In this document: one piece after another, positions 38,466 to 51,229 of the stretch
Layout: each line of letters starts with the position of its first letter
Numbering within the stretch: the stretch's first letter is position 1
Source: Hemibagrus wyckioides
Lineage: Eukaryota; Chordata; Actinopteri; Siluriformes; Bagridae
Direction: 5' to 3'
DNA: 64,000 nt
Assembly: GCF_019097595.1 (NCBI RefSeq)
Contig: NC_080714.1
Span: 10,468,259 to 10,532,258, forward strand
Made by a program: the position numbers and the translations under genes
The notes under the pieces: model-generated
Seen by the model: the letters and a program-made list of their open reading frames with translations, nothing else
Databases searched by the model: none
What the model was told of the DNA's origin: nothing

Positions 38466-38786
38466 ATATATGTATAAAACTATATTTTAGTCATAATTTG
38501 TTTTCTTTCTTTCTTTATTTTTTTCCCCCTAAAATTCATCTATTGACATCTCAGCCATGATGTTTCTTTGAACTGTTTCATCTTTCAGTTTCAGGTTACA
38601 CCTTTCTAATTATATATAATTTGTAAATGTTAACTAGTAAAGGCTCCAACATAGCATGTGTTGTGTGTTACTAAGCTGGTTAAGAGAACAATCATTAACC
38701 ATCAGTTAACCAATAACCAGTGGATTAGTTATATCAGTTACTGTCCTGACCTTTAATCCATGTCCTTTCACCATGTGCACACTTAC

Positions 38787-38927
38787 CTCTTTCTCCAAAA
38801 GCTGTGCCTGCAAGCAAGCAATCTTGTCCTTTAGCTCCTTGTTCTCCTTCTTACAGACTTCTATTTCCCCCTGCTTCTCCCACTCTTCTTTTTCTTTCTT
38901 CTCCCTTAGCTGCTCTATCACTCGCTC
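38787..38927 (-). CDS. erc2: ERC2 coding exon, lysine/glutamate-rich coiled coil
   Basis: This 141-nt exon encodes 47 residues from ERVIEQLREKKEKEEW to CLQAQLLEKE. It follows a TTTTCAG acceptor and ends GAG|GTAAGT, a near-consensus donor, with both borders in phase 0. The peptide aligns without gaps to the ERC2 segment that begins ERIIERLKEQ and ends AELTEKE, but it is more diverged than the two upstream exons. In the family, the next residues are a well-conserved stretch containing DLKEHASSL and ending QLKK. No exon for it was recognised before position 27927. Skipping it would keep the frame, because both flanking borders are phase 0. Confidence 0.92.
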
Positions 38928-39534
38928 CTGAAAATAGGAGACAGAGAGAGAGAGAGAGCAAGCAAAAGCAAGACAAGAAAGGGGAAGATGAAAGTATATA
39001 CAATGTGTAAGATGTGTGTCATTTCAAATACAATGGTTCTGTTCACTCACTCATGTGTGTTTTAAATTGCTTTCAGCTATTTTATGTGGAAGAAAACTAA
39101 TAAATGTCTATAATAAATATCACCCAGGTGCAATAAGATACTGCCTAAAAGTGTGCAGTGAATGTGCAAGTGAGAGTTACATGACTAAGCAAATTAAGGT
39201 ATTAACTAAGAATTATGATGCTTATTTTAAAGACAGCCTATGGGTGCAAATCTGTCAATACTAAATATATCAAACAGAGACAGAATGAAACAGTGGAAAA
39301 AAACAAACTAATAGAGAGTCTCCAGTCTCATGTGTGCACTTTGTCTGTTATATGCATTATCAGCTAAATAAAGATAAATTATATTAACAATAACAGTGAC
39401 TATAATAGTGCCTCTTACTTTAAGGACAAACCTTTATAGGGTATAGTTTCCCAGAATTGTGACTGGGGTGATACTGAGCCTATAAAGGTTTGGAAAGTTA
39501 AAGGCGCATAGAATGATGCTGGCTTAGAGCTACT

Positions 39535-39840
39535 CTGTATGGTCAAAAGTATGTAGATTATTTGGAGTCCCCCCTTTGTTGCTATAACAGCTTCCACTCT
39601 TCTGGGAAGGCTTTCCTATATGTTTTGGAACATGGTTGTAGGGATTGGTGTTCATTCAACTATGAGAGCATTAAGGAGGTCAAGCACTAATGTTTGGTGG
39701 GATGTTTGGGTGTTACAGTCAGATGACCACTTACTTTTGAACTCTTTACGGACTGTTTTGGACTTACTGCTTCTACATGAATTCATGGTTTGTGGTCACA
39801 GTAGACAATGTGCTAGATATAGCTTGTAGGGGAAACACAA
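39535..39840 (-). mobile_element. DNA transposon fragment (same family as 14995 and 23112)
   Basis: It contains TGGTCAAAAGTATGTAGATT at one end, then CCACTCTTCTGGGAAGGCTT and AAGGAGGTCAAGCACTAATG, in the order seen at 14995. It is interrupted at its right side by the RTE-type LINE insertion. Confidence 0.65.
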
Positions 39841-40179
39841 CCTTACTAAGAACAGTCTTCTTCTTCTTCTTCTTTCGGCTTTTCCCTTCAGGGGTCGCCA
39901 CAGCGAATCATCTCTCTCCACCTATCCCTATCTTCTGCATCCTCAACACTTGCACCCACTATCTTCATATCCTCATTTATTACATCCATATACCTCCTCT
40001 TTGGCCTTCCTCTTTGCCTCCTTCCTGGCAACTCCATGTCCAACATTCTCCTACCAATATAGTCACTCTCCCTCCTCTGAACATGTCCAAACCATCTTAA
40101 TCTGGTCTCCCTAACTTTGTCCCCCAAACGTCCAACATGAGCTGTCCCTCTGATGTACTCGTTCCTTACTAAGAACAGT
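39841..40179 (-). mobile_element. RTE-type LINE 3' end with 16-bp target-site duplication
   Basis: The minus strand encodes RLRWFGHVQRRESDYIGRRM, LDMELPGRRQRGRPKRRYMD and EDAEDRDRWREMIRCGDP, the C-terminal end of RTE-clade reverse transcriptases of fish. It then runs into a 3' end of (AAGAAG)-type repeats (plus-strand CTTCTTCTTC). It is flanked by identical CCTTACTAAGAACAGT at 39841-39856 and 40164-40179, a target-site duplication showing target-primed insertion. It is severely 5' truncated, and the frame still lacks stops over about 85 codons. Confidence 0.9.
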
Positions 40180-42920
40180 GGCATCATAAAAAGCCCTACT
40201 GCCACAGCCAATGTGCTTCATCAAATAAGAGAAAAAATTCTTCCTCACCATACCCTGTGATTACATGTGCCCTTTCCACGAGTGGAGGTGCCTGCCAGAT
40301 GTTACCTCTTTAAATGTATGCCATAAGGCATTCTGTTTACTCTGATCAGACTCCCTCCCAGGTAGCTGAGAGGGTGGCCATGGACTGCTTCCTGCAAACA
40401 CAATGCTAGTAGCGCATTAGCAGTATGATGGAGTACACCAGCATTAACAGTAATGTTTGGAAACAGTTGAAGAAAGCCACTGCTTTCAGGCCTGAGAGAT
40501 ACTGCTGCAGCAAGATAAGGCCATAGACCATGGAAAAAAGCCCTGACTGCATGCATTCTGCTCAGAGGTAAGAACAGACCTGTATACAAGTCACAGTGAA
40601 GAAGACTCCATTCATACAAGGAGGCCTATCTTGCAATTCATCTGGATGGATCTGGTAGGGTCAATAAATAGAGACTATTGTAGTTTACATTACGCATGCT
40701 GGTGGTCAATCTGTATATGGATATTTTATAAATTAGCCTGAGCTAAATCAATGCAATCCATTAACAAATTTGGAATCCTCCAGGACTGTAAGGCAACTGC
40801 CCTACTACATTCCCAAGGTTGGGCTGCAGGCAGAACAGAGGATTTTAGCCCTTGTGGTTAAGTGTCTACCCCTCTGATTCTGTAATAACCTCAACAAAGC
40901 ATCTGATAGAAACTTTATGCCATAAGTAGACAAGCTCACTGAGAACCTGGAAAAGTTACAATATATCTTAACTAAATAGATGGCTGTTATCAGCTGCCAC
41001 TGTTTGTGGATTTCAGCCAGCTTCACAGAGGCAGTATGGACTATGATCCAATCAATAACATAGAATCAGGTACGGCCATATACATTTTTACATTTACAAC
41101 TTATACATCATAAGATAAAAGCAAAAAATAAACCACTGTTCACAGTAATTGCCAGTTTCTATTTTTTGTCCAGATTGAACATTACCATGCTTGTATAAGT
41201 GATTTCTCGTGATTTGTAAATAAATAAAACACATTAATATCATATGGTTTATATATCTTGTAGTCACAGTGGGCCCCCTTGTTAAACGAATAGGTAGCTA
41301 GCATAACTGACATCAGATCACTAAGAAGCAGCAATCATGACTTCATAGGCAGAAGAGACACAGTGACAGTCTTTAAGCCTGTGCTGAAACCCTATTTGTT
41401 TAGTCAAGCTCTTTGTCAGTTTTTCTCTTAAGTAAAGGCACTAATTAAGAGGATTTGCATAGATTGTTTTGGTATATTGCAATGATGGGAATCTATTGTC
41501 CTCACCCCCCAACTTCCCCAACTCTCACACATTCACTCAGGTTTGGAATTATAAGCTGGCTGCTTTATGTTCCTGGGTGCCCTCATGCCTGTGTTTCCTT
41601 CTAGCTCTTCCTTTTAGTTATACTGCCATAGTTATCTTTCTGGACTCCCTGCTTCCAGTCTGTGCACAAGTACATCCTAAGTGCATACCTACTACTCTAT
41701 GCCCAGCCCCCCCACACACACTCCCCTCTGTCTCTCTGCAACATGTTACCACTGCTTCCTGATGGAATGTCTGCCTTCCAGTCCTTCCTGGCCCAGTACA
41801 ATGCTCTATTTCTTCTTGGAACCTCCTTCACCTGAGAATGTCTCATTGTTGTTGAGGATGCCTCCCCATGGATAGGCAAAAAGTTTGCCATGAATTGACA
41901 CCACATCTGGTACAGATGGATGCTGTGGATGGTACCACATGGATAGCCATAAGATGACAGTCATTATACAGTGGATATGTTGAAACTCTAAAGCTTCATA
42001 TTGATTTATATGAGGGTCTCCCCAAAATGCTGATATAGCAAAGGCAGAAAGGAAAATCACCATCACTGGTGGTCGTTCTGTTCTAAAATCAGGTGCAGCA
42101 GAAAGCTTGAAAGAAGAATTACCTCTTGGACCCCTACTGAGTACCAAGGTTCTACAATTCCATTGTCTATTAGTAACAGTCATGATTAAAATGATTTCAG
42201 TATAACTTGACAAACTTTGTGTGAGAACCCCACATACAAAACAAATAAGACTGAACATTAAACAAGTGCTCTACAGGTAAACAAATGTTTAACAATGCCA
42301 TTGAAATTCCATTGGCCATGACTCAGATATTCCACACTCTGAAAAGCCGCTTCCTTTCTTAACTTTCAGGGAAATTACAAGTCTGGTTTGGTAAATATTC
42401 CGCTTAATGACCTTTACCGAGCAAGGCATATGGCAGCCTAGGCTTTCTACTCATTTTGTCCTGTGAAGCTTGAAGCCAGCTGCCGCAAGAGCTACTGCAG
42501 TGCAGAGTAGTTATGGGAAGCAGCTGCATTTCTAACAACTACATACGCTAAACAAAACTTTACAACTAACTCTGACCACCAATTAGCATGTCTAGCCATG
42601 AACTCCCACTAATCGTATTGGAATTAGTAAGCATGAACACAGTAACGAGATCTTTATAGCACTGCCTTTTTAACTCTGGGTTGTTTCGTTTTGTTTTGGT
42701 TTAGTTTGGCTGAGGTACATTTCAGCATTGTTGACACATATTGACGCATAAACAAGTTATTTTAACAGCAGAGCCTGAAATGTGTTGCTCCACTTATCCC
42801 AAGTTGATTTATCAATGATTACAATTTGTAATGCATTACTCAAAGCCACCTTATGCTTTTTTCACCAATTCTGGTTACATTTAGTGTATGGAACATCAGA
42901 GAAACAAGGTAGTTATCACT

Positions 42921-44300
42921 TACAGTCAGGTCTATAAGTATTTGGACAGTGACACAATTTTCATAATTTTGCCACTGTACACCACAATGGATTTAAAATA
43001 AAGAAATCAAAATGGGACTTCTAGACTTTTAGACTTTCAACCTTATTTCACGAAGTTTAACAAAAATTGTTACTGTTCAGAAATTGTTAACTGTTTTATC
43101 TCTGGCTTAAAAGTAATTGAGCAAGTGACTGATAAGCAGATTTATAGCCAGGTGTGATTTGTTTCCTCATTATTTCATAAGAAATTAAGGAGATTAAATG
43201 TCTGGTGGTGATTCCAATTGTTGAATTTGTATTTGATAGCAGTGTGTGATCCACAGAGGTGTTGATGCAAGTGAAAGATGACATCATTAGGCTGCAAAAA
43301 CTAGAAACTATTAGAAACTCTAAGAATGGCCAAATCAGTGATTTGGTACATTAAAAACAAGGAATGCAAAGGTGAGCAAAGTCTACAATGTAGAGAATCC
43401 TTCATGAATCTTCCTTAAGATGCAAACCACTGGTAAAACTTAAAAAAGAAGGCTTGATTTGACTTAGAAAAGATATATTTAAAAAAAAAAAAAACCTGCC
43501 ATGTTCTGAAATTAGATTCATTGGATGGCTGAAACAAAAATGAACTTGTACTAGAATAACTGGAAGAGAAAAGTAAGGAGAAGGAAACGAAGGACTCATG
43601 ATCCAACGCATACCACACCAACTGTCAAACAGGGTGGGAGGCAGTATTATGGCATAGGCATGTATGGCTGCCAATGGAACTGGGTCATGAGTGTTTATTG
43701 ATGAGGAGACTGCTGACAGAAGTAGCAGGATGAATTCTGAAACGTAAAGAGTTACATTTTCTGCTCAGATTCAGTCAAATGCTGCAAAACATATTCACAG
43801 TACAGATGGATAAAGATGGACTCAAAACATACTGTGAAAGCAACCTAAGAGCATCTTATGACAAGGAAATGGAACATTCTTAAATGGACAAGCTGGTCAC
43901 CTGACCTGCATGCATTTCACTTACTAAAGACAATATTTAAAACAGAAAGATGCAGAAACAAGCTGTAACTGGCAGTATAGGCCTGACAAATCATATCAAG
44001 GATGTACACTCAGCATTTGGCCATTTCAATAGGTTCCAGACTTCAGAAAGTCACTGAATACAAAAGATTTGCATCCAAGTTTAGGAAATAATCTTTATAT
44101 TTATAAATATTCTAGTTTGTCCAGTGACTTTTGAGCCTGTGGAAATGGAGAGAGTATGTAAAACATGTCTGTAATTCCAACAGGGTTAATACAATATTTT
44201 TGTTAAACCCAAGCTGAAATGCTACAATGTCTTCAATGTCATCTTGATTGCTTTATTTCAAATCCATTGTGGCGGTGTACAATAGCAAAAGAATAAAAAA
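42921..44300 (+). mobile_element. Near full-length dead Tc1-like transposon
   Basis: The left end reads TACAGTCAGGTCTATAAGTA, TTTGGACAGTGACACAATTT and CACCACAATGG. The right side at 44255-44297 has TTTCAAATCCATTGTGGCGG TGTACAATAGCAAAAG, the inverted match of the inner left repeat. The length of about 1.38 kb fits a Tc1 element. Plus-strand remnants include a helix-turn-helix-like start (MAKSVIWYIKNKEC) and W..SWSPDL near 43890, with many stops. The outermost right TIR seems truncated. Confidence 0.8.
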
Positions 44301-44591
44301 AAAATGCAGCTTGTCATGTTGTCATTATATAAATGTAACATAATGCATGTACTAACAGCAGGCTTCTATACGACTTGCTATTATGCATCCTGTCATGCAG
44401 GTGAGGTGAAATTATTGTATAGTTAAGTATGAAACTACTACAGTTCTGAGACCTGTAACAAAGTATAATGTACCTTGCTATTACCAAAAAAAAGTGATAA
44501 GACCCATGCTATAAGCTACACAGCACTATTAACTCTATTCATTCAATTCAAGTCTTACAGTTTTCTTCTGCTTGTCTCTTTTCATCTCTAC

Positions 44592-44729
44592 CTTTTCAGA
44601 GAGGGCTTCCTCAAGAGTGGCAAGGGCTGTGTCTGTGTTGCTGGAGTCAGTCTGTAGAGACTTCACTCTGTCCCTCAAGCATGCCAACTGCTTATCCTTA
44701 TCCTTCAACTGGTCTTGTAGGTTTTCAAT
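44592..44729 (-). CDS. erc2: ERC2 coding exon with the conserved NTDTALATLEEAL segment
   Basis: This 138-nt exon encodes 46 residues from IENLQDQLKDKDKQL to NTDTALATLEEALSEK. It starts after CACACAG and ends AAG|GTAGAG, phase 0 on both sides. The stretch RVKSLQTDSSNTDTALATLE is, as far as I recall, the ERC2 version of this region; ERC1 has a slightly different wording. This is the main reason for calling ERC2 rather than ERC1. The peptide has no stop or frame break, and its conservation indicates a gene under selection. It joins directly to the following exon, whose first residues (ERVIEQL) continue the family pattern after LSEK. Confidence 0.95.
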
Positions 44730-46370
44730 CTGTGTGGAAGGGTGTGAGTGGGATCAAGGGGTGGGGGTAAGAGAGAGAGACAAAGAAATAATTCAGTGTA
44801 TAGTAGTATTTTTTCATAATCACACATGCTACAGTATTTCAAAACTATCAACATTTTTGAGATATGGATCACAGACCATGGTTGCAACCCTAATTCACAC
44901 TCAGGCTGCTCCTTTCACCAGTAGGTGGCCAGTCAGAATTCAATCTGTCTACTCTAGAGAGACTCTTTCGGTCTCCCTAGAATTCGAACTATTAGAGGAT
45001 ATGTGCTTATGTGTGAGAATTTTTTAAATATGCATTTCTATTTTTGAGGATGTACATCACACGTTAAAATAAAGTTTATTTACAGGAAACATCACATCAG
45101 AAATGGATGATAGGGATAAATGAATGAAAGTTATTTCAAACCTTACCTAGGAAATATGGAGTTTGGAGGTCATTACTCTGTCGCACTAGAAATGAATGAA
45201 AACTCTCAGGCTCACCCTATTCAAATATTCCCTAAGGCAGATCTCCAATTAAGACATAGCTATATTCCCATTCCCAGGCCTTGTCGGCATTCCCGTCATG
45301 GGTACATTAACAGATAATACCAAAAAATTACTATAACCATTTGTAAATTAAAGAAATTAGCTCATGCCATCTATGGCTAAATTGTCCATAGTTCAGTGGC
45401 TCATGGGGTTTATCTGAAAAGCGAAATAACTAGAATCAGTGGGAAAAGTATCCACAGAGCATAGAGATAACACTGCTACAGCATTATTATACCACCCAGT
45501 GAAGAACATAAAGCAGAGATTAAGTGATATGTGGCTACAAAGACCAAAAAGAAAGAGAAAAAAGCTAAAATAGAAGTCGGGGTACTTATCTCAGACTCAT
45601 AGTATGTTTTAAGTACAAAATGTTCTGTAATTGACTTAACAAATTGACATGATTCATGTTTAAAGTTCATTTATTAAACTTTAATACATTTAGAACTTGT
45701 TTTTTTATATAAAAAAAAAAGAAAAAGAAAAGGATTCAAGTTTGACAAGGTTTTATTTGAGAAATGTGTATTATTATAATACAATTATATATGTGCTATC
45801 TTTGGGTGTTAAAAATTGGCCTACTGCATCAGAAATATTAAGTATACTGCTGTAGTCTATCACTAAATCATTATCCAACATTAACTTTATATTCCTGGGT
45901 TGTAAAAGGCTATTAGTTCATAGGTGAATAAAGGTGAGATTTAACACATCACAATGCACATAATGTTAAATGGCCACCCTTAGTCAGCGTGTGTGGTTCC
46001 CATGGAGCATTAGGGAGCCTTATTTCAGGGCAAATTTAGCTTGGTGCTCTGGCCAGAAGAAAAATCGTTCCATTCCTCCCACTGCTGCATTTTCTTTGGA
46101 CCGCTTGGTCAGCAAAAACAACGCCACCACCAAAATATTTAAGTGCACTGTGCAGCCACTGTGCAGTCAAGCAGGGAAAATAAATGCAGAAAAATGAGGT
46201 TATCTTATTATGGGAAGATGGCATCAACACAGTCTATAGAAATGGCCATGGGAAATTTCCTAGAAGTAGATGCTCTTTTCAGACATGGAGGGTCTACTTT
46301 TAGTGTGGTGTTCTGTTTAGTGCTCACTTTTGTCAAAAGATATGGTCACAAAAAGAGAGAGGAAGAAGAC

Positions 46371-46402
46371 GTTGAAGAAGAAGAAGAAGAAGAAGAAGAA
46401 GA

Positions 46403-46443
<41 letters not shown>
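46371..46443 (+). repeat. (GAA)n then (GA)n microsatellite
   Basis: The tract makes a Glu/Arg-rich stretch in an open frame at 46143-46631. The frame is otherwise unlike any protein and is not called as a gene. Confidence 0.95.
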
Positions 46444-46444
<1 letters not shown>

Positions 46445-46761
46445 AATAGACCACCTACAACTAGAGTGCTTGGACTGTAAACTGAGCTGGTATATCATAA
46501 ACATTGAGACATCGTTGCCTGTTCAGGGCCAGATTGCATTGAGCTGCTCTTCTTACCAACAAGTGGCCTTTTACCAGACCAGACACAAAGCAAAGACTTA
46601 TCAATTCAGCTTAGCTTGCATTAAATATTAAACACTGATATAAATAATCTGCACATGCATTTGCAAGAACAAGATGAAGTATTAATTTACAAGTATCTCT
46701 CTCTCTCTCTCACTATAGCAAAATGCAAGTGTGTTCAAATTTGTGTGTGTTTGCTTCTGTC

Positions 46762-46762
<1 letters not shown>

Positions 46763-46792
<30 letters not shown>
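46763..46792 (+). repeat. (TTA)n microsatellite
   Basis: About ten TTA units. Confidence 0.95.
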
Positions 46793-46793
<1 letters not shown>

Positions 46794-47221
46794 ATTTTTC
46801 TGCTTTGGTAGACTTCACATTACTTGTCATAAGTTTTTTTATAAGAAAGGTCAAGTTGGCTATTGGGCACAGAAATAGATGATAATTGAGGGTGAACGAA
46901 AAGGTGTGGGAGCCTTTTAGAGAAAACTTTGTTACAAACATTTTTCTTTCTATCCTTGTGAGGCCCATCTATGTGAGGACATCCATGCAACTAAGTAATA
47001 CTAGACTCACATCTACATCTAAGCCTAACCTTCATTTTAACTTCAAAAACCAAAAGGAAATTTTCAGTTGATGTTTAGACATAAAAAAAAAAGTATAATT
47101 ATTTTTTGTTTGTAAAATTCATGTTTTAGTGTTGAGGATCATTCCCCACAAGGTCAAAACTGTCAGCCACTTTTATCCTTGTTGAGACAATTTGGTCCTC
47201 ATCAAGCTATAAAAAACAAGA

Positions 47222-47254
47222 CCCCCCCCCCCCCCACACACACACACACACACA

Positions 47255-47284
<30 letters not shown>
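47222..47284 (+). repeat. Poly-C then (CA)n microsatellite
   Basis: A run of 14 C is followed by two CA tracts separated by CTCTCT. Confidence 0.95.
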
Positions 47285-47285
<1 letters not shown>

Positions 47286-50200
47286 TCAGCTTTTGCCCTC
47301 TAGTGGTTCAGTTACGCATCTACAAATGGAATGCAAACATTCGTTGTACTTGAACAAAACTAACGACTAAATATTTTTCTTTCTTCCTTTTTTTGTAGGA
47401 GGAACAGCATGGGGTATACGATGAAACACTTGAACTACCGCCAACTTATTCCCTTGGCTGACCCTTTGTGATGTCATCGACACACTCAAGGACACATCAG
47501 TCAAGTGTTATCATCCAGCTGATGGCTCATAATGATGACATCATTATTCGACAGAATGACTTGAAGAGTAATAGAGGGAGAGAGATGCCAAAAACTGACA
47601 GGGTAAGTAATGGAAGGATAGAGTGGAAGATGACAAACGGAACCCTGAGAAGAAGTCAGACAAAACGAGAAAGTTAGGCATTTTCTTCCTGAGGCCCTCA
47701 GCACCACTGGCCTCCCATTTTTGACCTAAAAGTGACACATATTCATATTGTTTTAAACATTTTGGTTCGTTCCCTAACCCTTCTGCACATTTTTCACACC
47801 AGTGAACTGCATGAACCCCCCACTATTGGAATGGATAAATAGAGAAGTGCTAGAGCCAAGCCAGTGCAGGAAGAACGTACATCATGGGAAAAGGCTTTGA
47901 TATTTCACCTTCAAACAGCTATTATTTTCTCATCTGTTCATTTGAGCAGGGGGAACCATCTAAAATTTGATATAAGATTTGTCATGATTTAGGAACTCTT
48001 TCCAAACTCATTACATTGATTTGTACACAGCAGCAGACTGACCATCCCTGGCCCACATTCACTTACATTACTTACATCTTAGACTGCACTGCATTTCTAC
48101 AAAATGTAATAAAACTGGATTCTGCTAAACACACAAAAGAACAAGAAAAAAAATCATCCTCACTATGTCAAATGCAATTTATGCATACATGCTGTGTATT
48201 TCATTTGGATTTAACATTTTGTTTCTAGTGATGTCATGCAAACAATTAAAATCACATCCTGTTGCAATTAAAGTCATATACATCTTATTGCCATTTGTGT
48301 ACAAAACTTTTTTGTCAAAGCTTATTTTTTGCCTTGTACAAAAATGTTTTTTTTTTTCTTTGCCAGACGGAAAACAGTTATATAATTGTTTTCTATTACA
48401 AATGGGTGCATATGAGTTTAATGATGTGTGTGTGTGTGTGTGTGTGTGTACTACAACTTCAACTGAGTCCACGCAATCAGCTGCCATAGTGTCTGGTCAA
48501 AATAATGCCATCCTAGATGGTCACAAGAAACTTGGTCAGAAAAATATAGAGAAATCTACAGGAATGTCTCGGAGACGCAATTCGTTACGGATTTTCACAT
48601 GCATTTGGTAACGATTCAGTTAGCCTGTGGGCTAGAGGAGTCAATGTGCATTTGTGTGTGTCTAAATACAAGGCCTCCTCTGTGTCGAAGAAATGCTTTT
48701 GGGCCCAAACAGGAAAAAGAAATGCAAGGCTTTTTGCCTTCTGTTACATATATACAAAAATAAGGAATCCAAGAAATACAAAACTTTTGGTTCCTAAATA
48801 TATGTACTGACAGACAAAATGAGAGTGCTGATGTGCATTTTGGGGGCGCAATACTGCTACATGTATGGCATCTGGAAAGAAATTGAAAGTGAGTAGCTGG
48901 CAGAACATTGCTAAACATATGCCAGTTAATCAACTACCCAGATTCCCTTACACACAAGGAGTAAAATAAGAATGAGTCTACCCGTGGTGTTAATCCTGTC
49001 AGTGAATTATATTAGATTATTATTATTATTATGATGCAGTCTTTTACAACAACTTTGTTGGAATCATTAACAATTTGCATGTAGAGTCCTGTAATCCTAG
49101 GTGCATTTCTCACATTCTTTACACCACCAGCATGGTGAAAGAAAAAAGGCTGAAAGGCTTAGTGTAAAAGGCTAACACCTCTATCACTTCACTTCAGCAC
49201 CCCCACACTAACTGTGTCCCTATCACTACTCCCCAGTCCAGGAATGCTGTCGTGATTGCCTGTGCAATTATCAGCCACTTTTGGTTGTTTTTTTCCCTTT
49301 CCCTTTCATTTCTTTTCTTTTACTTCCTTTCAAAGCATTTTCCTAAAGCTTTGATCCAAGCTGGAAAAGGGAAAAATAAAAAAGGAGAAGAAGAAGAAAA
49401 AGAAGAAGAAGAAAAAACAATTGGCCCACCCAGCCAAAATATCTACAGCTGTGGGTCCACCCATGGCCCACAGCAAAGGGCTCAAAATGGGCTTTATCAA
49501 AGGGTTATCACCCCATCTCATCGTGCCAAACTACCAAACTTCGCTTTAAGCGGATGGCAGCTTGACAAAGGACTAATACTCTATCAATCCATTCCTTCAT
49601 CGCAACCACAGAACATCTCTATCTGTGCTACAAATCTTCCGCCACGCACTGGTCCCCCTTGATGCATAGACTTCTCATCAGCTATGGGGCTTCCTGGCTA
49701 CAGTCCTTCTCATCTGGGAAGTATTATGGGGAAAAAGGGGACTGTCCTTCATCAGGGGGGATCCCCCAGGGACCCACGTTCAGGCCTATGTCCAATTGCC
49801 ATCTGGTAATCATTGATAAGTCATCAATGATTGAGTGAGTGGCTGGCAGTTAGGCCCAAAATTGTACGTGATCAGGCTGGTTATCAATTGGTGGAAGTCT
49901 GTTTGGATCTGCATTAGATCTGAGAGAGCGAAAGACATAGAGATAATGTAAAGAGAGATAGAGTGCTAGCTGGGAGGAAGATATGGAAAAGAATGCACAG
50001 ATGTCAGAAGTTTAATTTCAATTTGAATTTTATTTTATTTATTTTATTTTATTTTATTTGTATTTAATTTTTAACGACGTTTAATATCTTGCCTTCTAGA
50101 ATATGGATGGATAAAAGGAAGTGAATATATGTATATATACCAAGCGAGAGAGAGAGAGAGAGGTCTCTATATATGGCGAAAGTAATAAGGGAGCAGGGTG

Positions 50201-50504
50201 TTTTAGTTAGACAGCCAAAAACAACTGTGTCTAGAGGATACGCCAGCTAGCCACTAGGAAACCAACCACCAACCACATATCGTCAATGTGATGCAAAGAC
50301 ATCTCCCATGTGTATGTGTGTGTTTGTGTGTCTGTGTGTGTGTTAGTAATAGCTTAGAAAAATATGCCTGTGGATTTAAAACAACAAATTTCTGTGATGG
50401 AAAGTTTGTTCCAATATCACAGACCTCTGATAAATAGGAAAGCACATACTCACAGGGTCACAACAGAAAAGTGAGAAATGTAATAAAGTATGACAGACTA
50501 GCCA

Positions 50505-50825
50505 GGTAACACTTTAATTGACTCCTGTGACATGATGCAACACAGCCATGACATAAACGTGTCATTAATTATGACATACTATAAGCAGTCATAACAGGTG
50601 TCCATTAATATAAGAGTTTTATTATATTAATAACAGTAATTGTTATAATAATTGTCATAAGATTTAATTATAAGATTTAATATTATGCCATATTCTAATT
50701 TGTGTTAAACACTGTCTATTACACACACTTTATGACAACTCTAAATCTGCTATTTATAAAATCACAGATATAATATGATGTCATGACATTCTCTTTATGA
50801 TGCTATAATAACATAAGGTTGGGTG
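50505..50825. mobile_element. MITE-like repeat
   Basis: The stretch begins GGTAACACTTTAATTG and carries many CATGAC/GTCATAA alternations (CATGACATAAACGTGTCAT, TATGACATACTATAAG). This style is common to short non-autonomous elements in teleosts. A clear terminal repeat was not found. Confidence 0.4.
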
Positions 50826-51065
50826 TTGTATTCACAACAGCTGTTACCTGGATCTAAACACATGGTGTATGTCACATTTATGATTATTAATCTTTTTAAT
50901 CCCAACTAATTCCATAAATATTTATGTTCTATTGCCAGATATAGTTTATACTGATTCTAATGCTTTAAGCAATAATATGTCTAGAAAGTAAAAAAAAAAA
51001 AAGATCTGCCAATAGATAAAAGAAACTTTAAAGTTTAAATAATTAATAATTTAAATAATTGTTTG

Positions 51066-51067
<2 letters not shown>

Positions 51068-51140
<73 letters not shown>
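51068..51140 (+). repeat. (AT)n microsatellite
   Basis: Uninterrupted AT tract of about 73 bp. Confidence 0.98.
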
Positions 51141-51141
<1 letters not shown>

Positions 51142-51229
51142 TTGATTTATATTTATATATCCCATAATAAGAGATATTAGTTAAATTAGGCCATATTTAA
51201 GATGTTGTCAATTGTTTAGAGACACAACC

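Larger units (their letters stand above)
27928..38786 (-). other. ERC2 intron interval rich in mobile elements
   Basis: Phase 0 on both sides. The family exon with DLKEHASSL is expected here but was not recognised. Contents include a perfect hairpin at 28163-28195, two adjacent SINEs (29093-29303 and 29305-29560), a truncated LINE (30006-30655), a solo-LTR candidate (31087-31579), Tc1-like relics (32930-33905, 33975-34310, 37884-38360), a SINE at 35195-35352 and an (ATAG)n tract immediately before the last Tc1 relic. The stretch 35350-37780 shows no repeat or gene I can name. Confidence 0.7.
38928..44591 (-). other. ERC2 intron between the LLEKE and NTDTALATLEE exons
   Basis: It contains a DNA transposon relic at 39535-39840, an RTE-type LINE 3' end with target-site duplication at 39841-40179, and a near full-length dead Tc1 element at 42921-44300. 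The region 40300-41060 has several open frames but no recognised product. Around 41340-41440 a stretch reading KPVLKPYLF resembles common teleost repeat sequence, but I cannot name it. The region 42300-42540 is less AT-rich and may be a conserved non-coding block. Confidence 0.7.

Noticed and set aside
40302..40619. 105-codon open frame on the minus strand
   Set aside because: No recognisable family. It lies in likely repeat-derived sequence downstream of the LINE insertion.
41806..42258. 150-codon open frame on the minus strand
   Set aside because: No domain, no splice context, and the composition is like the surrounding intron.
44572..45027. 151-codon open frame on the plus strand
   Set aside because: It is antisense to the genuine ERC2 exon at 44592-44729.
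46143..46631. 162-codon open frame on the plus strand
   Set aside because: The only distinctive part is a Glu/Arg run from (GAA)n(GA)n. The rest has no family resemblance.
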